A DNA stretch of 15,962 bases from positions 1 through 15,962 of the forward strand of contig JAODBP010000115.1 in the NCBI GenBank assembly GCA_025464025.1, in the 5' to 3' direction. The notes beneath the pieces are model-generated. The model saw only the letters and a program-made list of their open reading frames with translations. It did no database searches and was not told where the DNA came from. How positions within the stretch are numbered: the stretch's first letter is position 1; every line of letters begins with the position of its first letter. Of the stretch, positions 9,029 through 15,962 are shown piece by piece. Made by a program: the position numbers and the translations under genes. This DNA comes from Actinomycetes bacterium. GTDB lineage: Bacteria > Actinomycetota > Acidimicrobiia > Acidimicrobiales > CADCSY01.

Positions 9029-9057
9029 AGAGTAGCGGTGATGAGTAACTTTTGCAA
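9029..9057 (-). promoter_or_regulatory. Promoter of the small coiled-coil gene, probably leaderless
   Basis: On the minus strand: -35 TTGCAA (9057-9052), a 17-bp spacer, and -10 TACTCT (9034-9029). The -10 ends seven bases before the ATG at 9021, so the start codon itself is the expected first transcribed base. This is the best-formed promoter in the window. Confidence 0.6.
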
Positions 9058-9078
9058 GCACTTCGGCACCCGGGCGGC

Positions 9079-9107
9079 CTGACCTCCCCACGGTCCCGCA
9101 CTACCCT
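9079..9107 (+). promoter_or_regulatory. Candidate promoter of the GT2-DUF5719-thioredoxin-TerB operon
   Basis: -35 CTGACC (9079-9084), a 17-bp spacer and -10 TACCCT (9102-9107), with the GTG start nine bases later and no Shine-Dalgarno sequence. It lies back to back with the promoter of the small coiled-coil gene in a 95-bp divergent gap. Confidence 0.5.
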
Positions 9108-9116
9108 CGACACCCC

Positions 9117-12100
9117 GTGACCGCGACCGAACCCGACGACCCGGCGGAGGCGCAGGCCCCTCCGGTCGTCGTCGCCCTGGTCACCCGCGACGCCGGGCCG
9201 TGGCTCGAGGAGTGCCTGGCCTCCCTGGCCGCCCAGGACTACCCGAACCTCTCGGTGCTCGTGCTCGCCACCGGCTCGGCCGAGGACACGCTGGCCCGGG
9301 TGGCCGCCGTGCTGCCATCGGCCTACGTGCGGCGGATCGAGGGGGATCCCGGCTTCGGGCCGGCGGCCAACGACGTGCTCCACGTCGTCGACGGCGCCGC
9401 CTTCTACGCCTTCTGCCACGACGACGTGGTGCTCGACGGCCATGCCATCCGGGCCCTGGTCGAGGAGGCCTACCGCTCCAACGCCGGCATCGTCGGCCCC
9501 AAGCTCGTGCGCTGGCACGCCCCCGAGCACCTGCTCGAGGTGGGCATGTCGGTCGACAAGACCGGTGTCGTCTCGTCGCTCGTCGAGCGGGGCGAGCTCG
9601 ACCAGGAGCAACACGACGCCGTCCGCGACGTGTTCGTCATCCCCGGCGGCTTCACCCTCGTCCGCGCCGACCTCTTCGGCACCCTCGGCGGGTTCGACCC
9701 GGCCATCGACCTCGTGGGTGAGGACCTCGACCTGTGCTGGCGGGCCCAGGTGGCCGGCGCCCGGGTCGTCATCGTGCCCGCCGCCCGGGTCCAGCACCGC
9801 GAGTCGTTGCAGGACCGGCCGCCAGCCGTGCTGGCGGGCGACCTCGCTGCCCGCCACCGCCTCCGCACGGTGCTCACCTGCTACGGCTGGTTCCACCTCC
9901 TGCGGGTCCTGCCCCAGCTCATCGTGCTGAGCGTGGCCGAGATCCTCTTCGGGTTGTTCGCCGGGCGCCGCCAGCTCGCCAAGGAGCAGGTCGGGGCCTG
10001 GTCGTGGAACCTGCGCCGGCTGTCGGAGATCCGCGCCCGGCGCACGTCGCTGCGCGCCGTGCGCCAGTTCCCCGACAGCGAGGTGCGTCGGCTCCAGGTC
10101 GGGGGCAGCGTCCGGGTCCGGGCCTACGTCCGCGGCGAGCTGCACGCGGGCGAGCGGCTGCGGTCGCAGTTCGCCGGGCTCGGCCGCGAGCTGAGCGACG
10201 GCACGAGCGGACCGCTGAAGGTCGTCATCACGGCGTGGGCGGTCGTCACCCTGCTGTTCCTGGTCGGCACCCGCGGCCTCCTGTTCGGCAAGCTCCCGGC
10301 CGTCGGCGGGCTGGCGCCGTTCGACCAGAGCGTCATCGACCTCCTGCGCACCTACCTCAGCGGGTGGCGGCACGCCGGCCTCGGGGCGGAGGCGCCTCAG
10401 CCCACCGCGTTCGGGCTGCTCGGGCTGGCCGGCATCCCGCTCCTCGGCGGGATGGGTCTGCTCCAACAGGTGCTCGTCCTCGGCGCCATCCCGGCCGGCG
10501 TCGTCGGCTCCTGGCGCCTGACCCGACCGCTCGGCTCTCGCCTGGGCCGGGCCGCGGCGATGGTCGTCTACGCCGTGGTGGCCCTGCCCTACGACTCGCT
10601 GGCCAAGGGCAGCTGGGCCGGGCTCCTCGTCTACGCCGCCGCCCCCTGGATCCTCATCCGCCTCATCGCCGCCTGCGGCGACCTGCCGTCGGCCCATGGC
10701 CGGGCCGAGCGGCGTCGCGACCTCCGGGCCATCCTCGGGCTCGGCGTGCTGGTCGCCCTGCTCGCCGCCTTCGTGCCGCTCGTCGTCGTGCTCGTGCCGG
10801 TCATCGCCCTCGCCCTCGTCATCGGTGCCCTGCTCACCGGTGGGGCCAAGCGAGCGATCGGCGCCGTCGGGGTGGCGATCGGCGCCTCGGGCGTGGCCGC
10901 CGTCCTGCACGTGCCCTGGACGATCGACTTCCTCCTGCCCGGCAGCGACTGGTGGGGCCTCGGCGGCGTGGCTCCGCTCGTCGAGCACGCCCCGAGCGTC
11001 GCCGACCTGCTCCGGTTCCACACCGGCAGCGGCCCCCTGTCGGTCCTGGGGTGGGCCGTCCCCGTGGCTGCCGCCCTGCCGCTCGTCATCGGGCGGGACT
11101 GGCGCTTCGCCTGGGCCGTGCGGTGCTGGTGCGTGGCGCTGGCCTGCTGGTCGCTGGCCTGGGCCGGCGGCCAGGGGTTGCTGGGCGTGGCCCTCCCGCC
11201 GGCCGAGGTGCTGCTCGCCCCGGCGGCCGCCGCCCTCTCGCTGTCCGTGGCGCTCGGCGCCGTGGCCTTCGAGCGCGACCTGCGGGGCTACCACTTCGGC
11301 TGGCGCCAGGTGGCCTCGCTCGTGGCCGGCGCCGCCGTGCTGCTCTCCGTCGTGCCCGTGCTGGCCGGCTCGATCGACGGCCGCTGGGACCTGCCCTCGA
11401 GCGACGACGCCGCGTCGCTGTCGTTCCTGCGCCGGCCCGCCCTCCAGACCGAGGGGTCGTTCCGCGTGCTGTGGCTGGGTGACCCCGAGGTGCTGCCGGT
11501 CGCCGGCTTCCGGCTCGACGACGACCTGGCCTACGGCTTCTCCGAGAACGGCGTCGGCTCGCTCACCGAGCGATGGTCGGCCCCCACCTACGGCGCCACC
11601 CCCCTGGTGGCCGACGCCCTCCTGCTCGCGGCGCGCGGCGACACCGAGCGCCTCGGCCGGATGCTCGGGCCGCTCGGCATCCGCTACGTCCTGCTCGCCG
11701 ACCGGGCCGCCCCCGACCGCACCGGCGCGACCCGCCGCCCCGTCCCGGCCGGGCTGGCCGCCACCGTCGGGCGCCAGCTCGACCTCCGGCGCATCGACGT
11801 CGACCCGGCCCTGACCCTCTACGAGAACACGGCGTGGGTGCCCGAGCGGGCCCGGATCCAGGGCCAGGCCGCGACCGAGGCCCTGGCCGCCGGGAGCTCG
11901 CTGCGGACCTCGGCGGCCAACGACCTCACCGCCGCCGCCGACCCGGTGCTGACCGACCGCGCCGGCTCGGCCCGCTACACCGGCCACGTCGACGCCGGCA
12001 CGGTCTACGTGGCCGACGCGGCCAGCTCGGCCTGGCAGCTCCGGGTCGACGGCCGCACCGCGAAGCGCTCGAAGGCGCTGGGCTGGGCCAACCGGTTCGA

Positions 12101-12254
12101 GGTCGCCTCCGGCGGCGAGGCCACCCTGCGCTACCGCACCTCGCCGCTGCGCTGGGCCGCCGTGGCCGTCCAGCTCGCCCTCTGGCTGGGCGTGGCGGCC
12201 TGGCTCGTGCGCGAGCGCCGTCGTCGGCGCGACACCTCGGAGCTGATCGGATGA
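9117..12254 (+). CDS. GT2 glycosyltransferase fused to a large polytopic membrane region
   Basis: A 1045-residue inner-membrane protein. Residues about 16-230 are a family 2 glycosyltransferase: an N-terminal strand VVVALVTRDAGPWLEECLAS, the metal/nucleotide-binding acidic pair in CHDDVVLDG (Asp102-Asp103), VIPGGFTLVRADLF, and a GGFDP...GEDLDLCWRA acceptor/base region (Glu202, Asp203). After it come roughly a dozen hydrophobic segments: about 260-285, a cluster from 367 to about 770 that I did not separate exactly, and a last one at about 1011-1030, followed by a basic tail. A long soluble stretch (about 765-1005), probably extracytoplasmic, includes FRVLWLGDPEVLP and recalls the C-terminal parts of large actinobacterial arabinosyltransferase-like membrane proteins. 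It starts at a GTG and overlaps the next gene by 4 nt (ATGA). It probably builds or exports an envelope glycan; the sugar is unknown. Confidence 0.85.
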   Translation: MTATEPDDPAEAQAPPVVVALVTRDAGPWLEECLASLAAQDYPNLSVLVLATGSAEDTLARVAAVLPSAYVRRIEGDPGFGPAANDVLHVVDGAAFYAFCHDDVVLDGHAIRALVEEAYRSNAGIVGPKLVRWHAPEHLLEVGMSVDKTGVVSSLVERGELDQEQHDAVRDVFVIPGGFTLVRADLFGTLGGFDPAIDLVGEDLDLCWRAQVAGARVVIVPAARVQHRESLQDRPPAVLAGDLAARHRLRTVLTCYGWFHLLRVLPQLIVLSVAEILFGLFAGRRQLAKEQVGAWSWNLRRLSEIRARRTSLRAVRQFPDSEVRRLQVGGSVRVRAYVRGELHAGERLRSQFAGLGRELSDGTSGPLKVVITAWAVVTLLFLVGTRGLLFGKLPAVGGLAPFDQSVIDLLRTYLSGWRHAGLGAEAPQPTAFGLLGLAGIPLLGGMGLLQQVLVLGAIPAGVVGSWRLTRPLGSRLGRAAAMVVYAVVALPYDSLAKGSWAGLLVYAAAPWILIRLIAACGDLPSAHGRAERRRDLRAILGLGVLVALLAAFVPLVVVLVPVIALALVIGALLTGGAKRAIGAVGVAIGASGVAAVLHVPWTIDFLLPGSDWWGLGGVAPLVEHAPSVADLLRFHTGSGPLSVLGWAVPVAAALPLVIGRDWRFAWAVRCWCVALACWSLAWAGGQGLLGVALPPAEVLLAPAAAALSLSVALGAVAFERDLRGYHFGWRQVASLVAGAAVLLSVVPVLAGSIDGRWDLPSSDDAASLSFLRRPALQTEGSFRVLWLGDPEVLPVAGFRLDDDLAYGFSENGVGSLTERWSAPTYGATPLVADALLLAARGDTERLGRMLGPLGIRYVLLADRAAPDRTGATRRPVPAGLAATVGRQLDLRRIDVDPALTLYENTAWVPERARIQGQAATEALAAGSSLRTSAANDLTAAADPVLTDRAGSARYTGHVDAGTVYVADAASSAWQLRVDGRTAKRSKALGWANRFEVASGGEATLRYRTSPLRWAAVAVQLALWLGVAAWLVRERRRRRDTSELIG

Positions 12255-13678
12255 CCCGCCGCGCCCCCGCCCTCGTGGTGATCGTCGCCGTGCTGGCCGG
12301 CCTCATCGCGCTCGGCGCCAACGGCCACGACGCCCGCACCGTGGCCTACGGGCGGCCCGAGGCCGAGCCGATGCCCCAGGCCGACCCGGCCGGTGCCCTC
12401 TCGTCCACCTGGTACTGCGCCGGCGGGACGGCCCAGGACGGCGGGTTCGCCAACCTCGTCGTGGTGGTGGCCAACCTCGGTGACGCCCGGCGGTCGGGCA
12501 CGGTCACGTGGATCCCGACGGGCGGCGGCGAGAAGAAGACCGTCCACCTCGAGGTCGGCGGCCAGCGCTCGGTGAGCCTCGTCGCCCGCGACGCGGTCGA
12601 CGCGCCGGTCGTGTCGGCCCTCGTCGAGCTCGACGGCGGCGAGGTCGCGGTCGAGCACGCCGTGAGCGGGCCGCGGGGGAGCGGCGTCGCGCCGTGCGCG
12701 TCGGAGCCGTCGACCCGGTGGTACCTGGCCAACGGCACCACCGAGCGCGACAGCCGCCAGGTGCTCGCCCTGTTCAACCCGTTCCCCGACGACGCCGTGG
12801 TCGACATCTCGACCTCGACCGACGACGGTCGGTCGAACCCGTCGAAGCTCCAGGGCCTGCCCATCGAGGCCGGCACGACAGCGTTCGTCGAGCTCGGGCA
12901 GTTCGTGCGCTACCGGGCCGTGACCGCGGTGTCGGTCGTCGCCCGGACCGGTCGCCTCGTCGTCGACCGCATCCAGGTCTTCGACGGCTCCAACGGCCGA
13001 CAGGGGATGTCGCTCGCCCTCGCTGCGCCGGCACCGGCCGACGTCTGGCACTTCCCCGACGGCCTGGCCCAGCCGGGCGTGGCCGAGGCGTGGCACGTCT
13101 ACAACCCGACGGGCGAGGAGGCCCAGGTCACGCTGGAGGTCATCCCGGCGAAGGGTGACCCGCCGGAGCCCTACGACGTCACCGTGCCGCCGCGCACCGA
13201 GATGGTGATCCCCGCGACCGAGGACCGCATCACGCCCGGGGTGGCCCACTCGTCGACGATCCGATCCCTCAACGGCGTGCCGGTGGTGGCCGAGCGCGAG
13301 CTCGACGTGCGCAAGCCGTCGCTCCGGCGAGGTTGGTCGTCCGCCCTCGGCTCGCCGCTGGCCGCCCGGCGGTGGGTGTTCCCGATCGGCGAGGCCAACG
13401 AGAACACCGACGAGTGGATCGCCGTGCACAACCCGGGGGCCGGCCGGGTGACGGTCACGGTCTACGCCCTGGCCAACGGGCAGCGGCTCGCCATCGAGGG
13501 GCTCCAGGACCTGGAGGTCGGGCCGGCCGGTCGGCTCGCCATCCGCCTCGGCGACCACATCTCGCGCACGCCCCTGCCGATCGTGGTCGAGGCCACGGGC
13601 GCGGTCGCCGTCGAGCGGGACGCCTACGCCGTCGGCCGGACCGGCATCTCCACGATCATCGGCATCCCCGCTCGCTGA
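12251..13678 (+). CDS. DUF5719-like secreted/anchored protein made of four internal repeats
   Basis: A 475-residue protein with an N-terminal hydrophobic anchor or signal (about 6-23, ALVVIVAVLAGLIALG) and an extracytoplasmic remainder. I recognise the family as DUF5719, which in actinobacteria commonly follows a GT2 membrane protein; its function is not known to me. Four modules of about 105 residues are visible. Each starts at a Trp (54, 157, 266, 375: STWYCAGG, TRWYLANG, DVWHFPDG, RRWVFPIG), continues to an aliphatic strand ending near Asn (VVANLGD, ALFNPFPD, HVYNPTGE, AVHNPGAG), and closes with a strand such as VVAERELDV or AVAVERDAY. This suggests tandem beta-sandwich domains. I find only two cysteines, Cys56 and Cys149. 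Its ATG overlaps the GT2 stop codon, so translation is coupled. An accessory role to the glycosyltransferase is inferred. Confidence 0.8.
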   Translation: MTRRAPALVVIVAVLAGLIALGANGHDARTVAYGRPEAEPMPQADPAGALSSTWYCAGGTAQDGGFANLVVVVANLGDARRSGTVTWIPTGGGEKKTVHLEVGGQRSVSLVARDAVDAPVVSALVELDGGEVAVEHAVSGPRGSGVAPCASEPSTRWYLANGTTERDSRQVLALFNPFPDDAVVDISTSTDDGRSNPSKLQGLPIEAGTTAFVELGQFVRYRAVTAVSVVARTGRLVVDRIQVFDGSNGRQGMSLALAAPAPADVWHFPDGLAQPGVAEAWHVYNPTGEEAQVTLEVIPAKGDPPEPYDVTVPPRTEMVIPATEDRITPGVAHSSTIRSLNGVPVVAERELDVRKPSLRRGWSSALGSPLAARRWVFPIGEANENTDEWIAVHNPGAGRVTVTVYALANGQRLAIEGLQDLEVGPAGRLAIRLGDHISRTPLPIVVEATGAVAVERDAYAVGRTGISTIIGIPAR

Positions 13679-13689
13679 GTCCGGGCTCG

Positions 13690-14175
13690 ATGTCCGCGTC
13701 GGCCGGCATCCGGCGCATCATGGGAGGCGTGGAGCGGGTCGTCGTCGCAATCGTGCTGGTGGCCGTGGCCGTGGTCGTGGCCGTCGTGCTCGACCGGCGG
13801 GGCCGGGCCGACGCTCCCACCCAGGCGTCGTGGACGGTGCCGAACCAGCTCGACCGCGGCGACTTCGCCGGACCGGCGGCGCCGTGGCTGGTGGCGGTGT
13901 TCACGTCGGCCACGTGCGGGTCGTGCCAGGGCACGGCGGACAAGGCCAAGGTCCTGGCGTGCGACGACGTGGCCGTCGACGAGGTCGAGGTCGGGGCGCG
14001 CAAGGACGTGCACGACCGCTATGGCATCGACGCCGTGCCCACGCTCGTGGTGGCTGATGCCGAGGGTGTGGTGCGGGCCAGCTTCGTCGGGCCCATGACC
14101 GCCACCGACCTCTGGGCGGCGGTGGCCGAGGTCCGCTTCCCCGGCTCGTCGCCCGAGCCACACTTGGGGCAGTGA
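13690..14175 (+). CDS. Membrane-anchored thioredoxin-fold protein (CGSC)
   Basis: 161 residues from the ATG at 13690. A single membrane anchor lies at about 16-34 (RVVVAIVLVAVAVVVAVVL). A thioredoxin-like domain follows at about 50-150, with the redox pair TSATCGSCQ (Cys76, Cys79), a loop cis-proline in DAVPTLVV (Pro117), and an extra Cys91. With basic residues around the start of the anchor the domain should face outside, as in TlpA/ResA-type proteins. Other in-frame starts are ATG 13720 and GTG 13729; all keep the anchor and none has a well-spaced Shine-Dalgarno sequence. It lies 11 nt after the DUF5719-like gene and overlaps the TerB-like gene by 4 nt (GTGA). It probably reduces or exchanges disulfides in envelope proteins; its partner is unproven. 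Confidence 0.8.
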   Translation: MSASAGIRRIMGGVERVVVAIVLVAVAVVVAVVLDRRGRADAPTQASWTVPNQLDRGDFAGPAAPWLVAVFTSATCGSCQGTADKAKVLACDDVAVDEVEVGARKDVHDRYGIDAVPTLVVADAEGVVRASFVGPMTATDLWAAVAEVRFPGSSPEPHLGQ

Positions 14176-14654
14176 GCTACCGGGCGGGCTACAGCGAGCA
14201 CGACTGGCAGGTGCTCCAGTTCGTGCCCCTCGCCGCCTACCACGCCGTGGGCTACGCCGACGGGAGCATCTCGCCACCGGAGACGGCGCAGTTCCTGACC
14301 AAGCTGCACCAGGTGGCCGGGCTCGACGCGCCGGCCGCCGCGCTGGTCCGCGAGGTGTTCGAGTCCGTCCGCGACGACCACGAGCGGCTGCTCCAGCGCT
14401 TCGACGACGCGCGTCGGGGCGGCATGACGTTCCAGCTCGCCCTCGCCGACGCCCGAGGCCTGCTCGACCGGGCCGAGCCGGCCCAGGCCCAGTCGTTCCG
14501 CCACGTGGTCCGGATCGTGTGCAACGCCGTGGCCGGTGCGTCGCCGATCGTGGGCCAGGCGGTCACGGCCCAGGAGGAGGCCGCCATCGAGCAGGTGTGC
14601 GCCCTGCTGGAGCCGGTGCCGCCGGCCCCGGCTCCGCCCGAGGTGATCGAGTAG
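14172..14654 (+). CDS. TerB-like helical protein
   Basis: 160 residues, all-helical in appearance, cytoplasmic (no signal or membrane segment). Two hallmarks of the TerB/DjlA-N-terminal fold are seen: an acidic metal-site-like turn HAVGYADGSISPPE (24-37), and a late VTAQEEAAIEQVCALL (131-146) matching the E-E-x-x-x-[IL] helix of the second half. A proline-rich tail follows (149-157). TerB-family proteins are associated with tellurite/stress functions and with membrane-linked complexes, but the precise role of stand-alone copies is unclear. It begins with a GTG that overlaps the thioredoxin-like stop codon, making it the last gene of the operon. Its TAG stop touches the FtsH stop codon with no base between. 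Confidence 0.7.
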   Translation: MSYRAGYSEHDWQVLQFVPLAAYHAVGYADGSISPPETAQFLTKLHQVAGLDAPAAALVREVFESVRDDHERLLQRFDDARRGGMTFQLALADARGLLDRAEPAQAQSFRHVVRIVCNAVAGASPIVGQAVTAQEEAAIEQVCALLEPVPPAPAPPEVIE

Positions 14655-15962
14655 CTAGTCGACGGTGACGGGCTCGGGCGCCTCGGTGCCCATGGCCTGG
14701 TGGATCAGGCGGTGCACCTCGGCGCCGTCGATCGTCTCGTGCTCGAGGAGGGCGGCGGCCACGGCGTCGAGCCCGAGGCGGTACTCGCGCAGCGTCTGGC
14801 GGCAGCGCTCCTCCTGCTCACGCAGGATGCGCTCGACCTCCTCGTCGATGACGCGCGCCGTCTCGTCGGAGTAGTCGCGGCCGTGCATGAGGTCGTCGCC
14901 GAGGAACACGGCGCCCTGCGAGCCCCACGCCATGGGTCCGACCCGGCTGCTCATGCCCCACTCCCGGACCATCTTGCGGGCCAGCTCGGTGGCGCCCTGG
15001 AGGTCGTTGTTGGCCCCGGTGGAGTAGAGGCCGTAGACCAGCTCCTCGGCGATGCGCCCGCCCATGCGGACGACGAGGGAGTCCTCGATGTAGTCCTGGC
15101 GGTAGAGGTGGCGCTCCTCGGGCAGCTGCATGGTGACGCCGAGGGCCATGCCCGTCGGGAGGATCGTGACCTTGTGGAGCGGGTCGGAGTTGGGCAGCAC
15201 GGCGGCGCAGACGGCGTGGCCGCCCTCGTGGTAGGCCACCGCCTCCTTCTCCTGGTCGGAGAGCGCCATCGAGTCGCGGCGCATGCCCATCAGCACGCGG
15301 TCGCGGGCCGACTCGAAGTCGGTCATGTGGACCTGGTCGTCGCCCCGGCGCACGGCGAACAGCGCCGCCTCGTTGACGAGGTTGGCCAGGTCGGCGCCGC
15401 TCATGCCCGGCGTGCCCCTGGCGACCGTCGTGAGGTCGACGTCCTTGGCGATCTTCTTGTCCTTGGCGTGCACCTCGAGGATCGACACGCGCTCGCCGAC
15501 CTCGGGCAGCGGCACCACGACCTGGCGATCGAAGCGGCCCGGGCGCAGGAGGGCGGGGTCGAGGATGTCGGGCCGGTTGGTGGCCGCGATCATGACGATG
15601 CCCTCGGTGGCCTCGAAGCCGTCCATCTCGGAGAGCATCTGGTTGAGCGTCTGCTCCCGCTCGTCGTGGCCGCCGCCGAGGCCGGCGCCCCGCTTGCGGC
15701 CGATGGAGTCGATCTCGTCGACGAAGATGATCGCCCGCCCGAGCTTCTTGGCCGACTGGAACAGGTCGCGCACGCGCGACGCGCCGACGCCGACGAACAT
15801 CTCCATGAAGTCGGAGCCGGTGACCGACAGGAACGGCACGCCCGCCTCGCCGGCGACGGCGCGGGCGATGAGCGTCTTGCCGGTGCCGGGAGGCCCGACC
15901 AGCAGCACGCCCTTGGGGATGCGCGCGCCGATCTGGCCGAACTTCTCGGGGAACTTCAAGAA
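14655..15962 (-). CDS. ftsH: ATP-dependent zinc metalloprotease FtsH (N-terminus cut by window edge)
   Basis: Membrane-bound AAA+ protease that degrades misfolded and regulatory membrane proteins. The window holds its last 435 residues; family members are about 610-700 long, so the N-terminal transmembrane part lies outside. Numbering from the window edge: Walker A GPPGTGKT (23-30), pore loop MFVGVG (55-60), Walker B IIFVDEID (78-85), second region of homology [20 protein letters not shown] (127-146), zinc site HEGGH (245-249), and the third metal ligand Asp320 in [10 protein letters not shown]. All catalytic residues are present, so the protein should be active. The frame continues through TTG/TTC codons at the edge, so the true start is beyond 15962. 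It is convergent with the TerB-like gene, with no intergenic base and no visible terminator hairpin. Confidence 0.97.
   Translation of the reverse strand, partial: FLKFPEKFGQIGARIPKGVLLVGPPGTGKTLIARAVAGEAGVPFLSVTGSDFMEMFVGVGASRVRDLFQSAKKLGRAIIFVDEIDSIGRKRGAGLGGGHDEREQTLNQMLSEMDGFEATEGIVMIAATNRPDILDPALLRPGRFDRQVVVPLPEVGERVSILEVHAKDKKIAKDVDLTTVARGTPGMSGADLANLVNEAALFAVRRGDDQVHMTDFESARDRVLMGMRRDSMALSDQEKEAVAYHEGGHAVCAAVLPNSDPLHKVTILPTGMALGVTMQLPEERHLYRQDYIEDSLVVRMGGRIAEELVYGLYSTGANNDLQGATELARKMVREWGMSSRVGPMAWGSQGAVFLGDDLMHGRDYSDETARVIDEEVERILREQEERCRQTLREYRLGLDAVAAALLEHETIDGAEVHRLIHQAMGTEAPEPVTVD

Noticed and set aside
8336..9091. 251-codon minus-strand open frame over the intergenic element and the small gene.
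   Set aside because: Arg/Pro-rich with no recognisable domain; it overlaps the better-supported 126-residue frame and the inverted-repeat element.
9018..11987. 989-codon minus-strand open frame.
   Set aside because: It is antisense to the GT2 membrane gene. The translation is a repetitive G/E/R/H/Q-rich string with no domain, and it crosses the promoter region.

Overview
The window is a very GC-rich, gene-dense bacterial chromosome segment. Strong G/C bias at third codon positions, GTG as well as ATG starts, TAnnnT promoters lying directly against start codons, a SpoIID plus cell-wall-binding-repeat-2 surface protein, and a GT2 membrane glycosyltransferase followed by a DUF5719-like gene all point to an actinobacterium. 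The class Acidimicrobiia (Iamia/Ilumatobacter relatives) is my best guess; it rests on memory of gene content, not on a search. I see no tRNA, rRNA, CRISPR array, transposase or phage gene.

Left block (1-6089), surface polysaccharide. A nearly complete GDP-mannose 4,6-dehydratase gene (minus strand, cut by the left edge) is divergent from a small XRE-type regulator, which has a perfect palindrome just before its start codon. Next comes a DUF4214-sulfotransferase fusion (plus). Facing it on the minus strand are a tandem two-domain GT4 glycosyltransferase and, upstream of that, a SAM-dependent methyltransferase. Together they suggest assembly and decoration (6-deoxyhexose supply, glycosyl transfer, O-methylation, O-sulfation) of an extracellular glycan.

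Middle block (6090-9116), envelope and non-coding structure. A secreted SpoIID/LytB-like protein with three CW_binding_2 repeats is followed, directly after its stop codon, by a 261-nt element whose ends form a ~49-bp imperfect inverted repeat enclosing three further hairpins. This is the most striking unexplained feature of the window. Next to it is a separate hairpin with a perfect 16-bp stem, placed as a bidirectional terminator between the secreted-protein gene and a convergent small coiled-coil protein gene. The small gene has a clear -35/-10 promoter and looks leaderless.

Right block (9117-14654), a tightly packed plus-strand operon. It encodes a GT2 glycosyltransferase fused to a large polytopic membrane region, a DUF5719-like secreted protein built of four internal repeats, a membrane-anchored thioredoxin-fold protein (CGSC) and a TerB-like protein. 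Two of the three junctions are 4-nt start/stop overlaps and the third is an 11-nt gap, so the four are probably made together. I propose, as inference, that the thioredoxin-like protein acts on the only two cysteines of the DUF5719-like protein.

Right edge (14655-15962). The C-terminal two thirds of the ATP-dependent membrane protease FtsH lies on the minus strand; its stop codon directly abuts the stop codon of the TerB-like gene.
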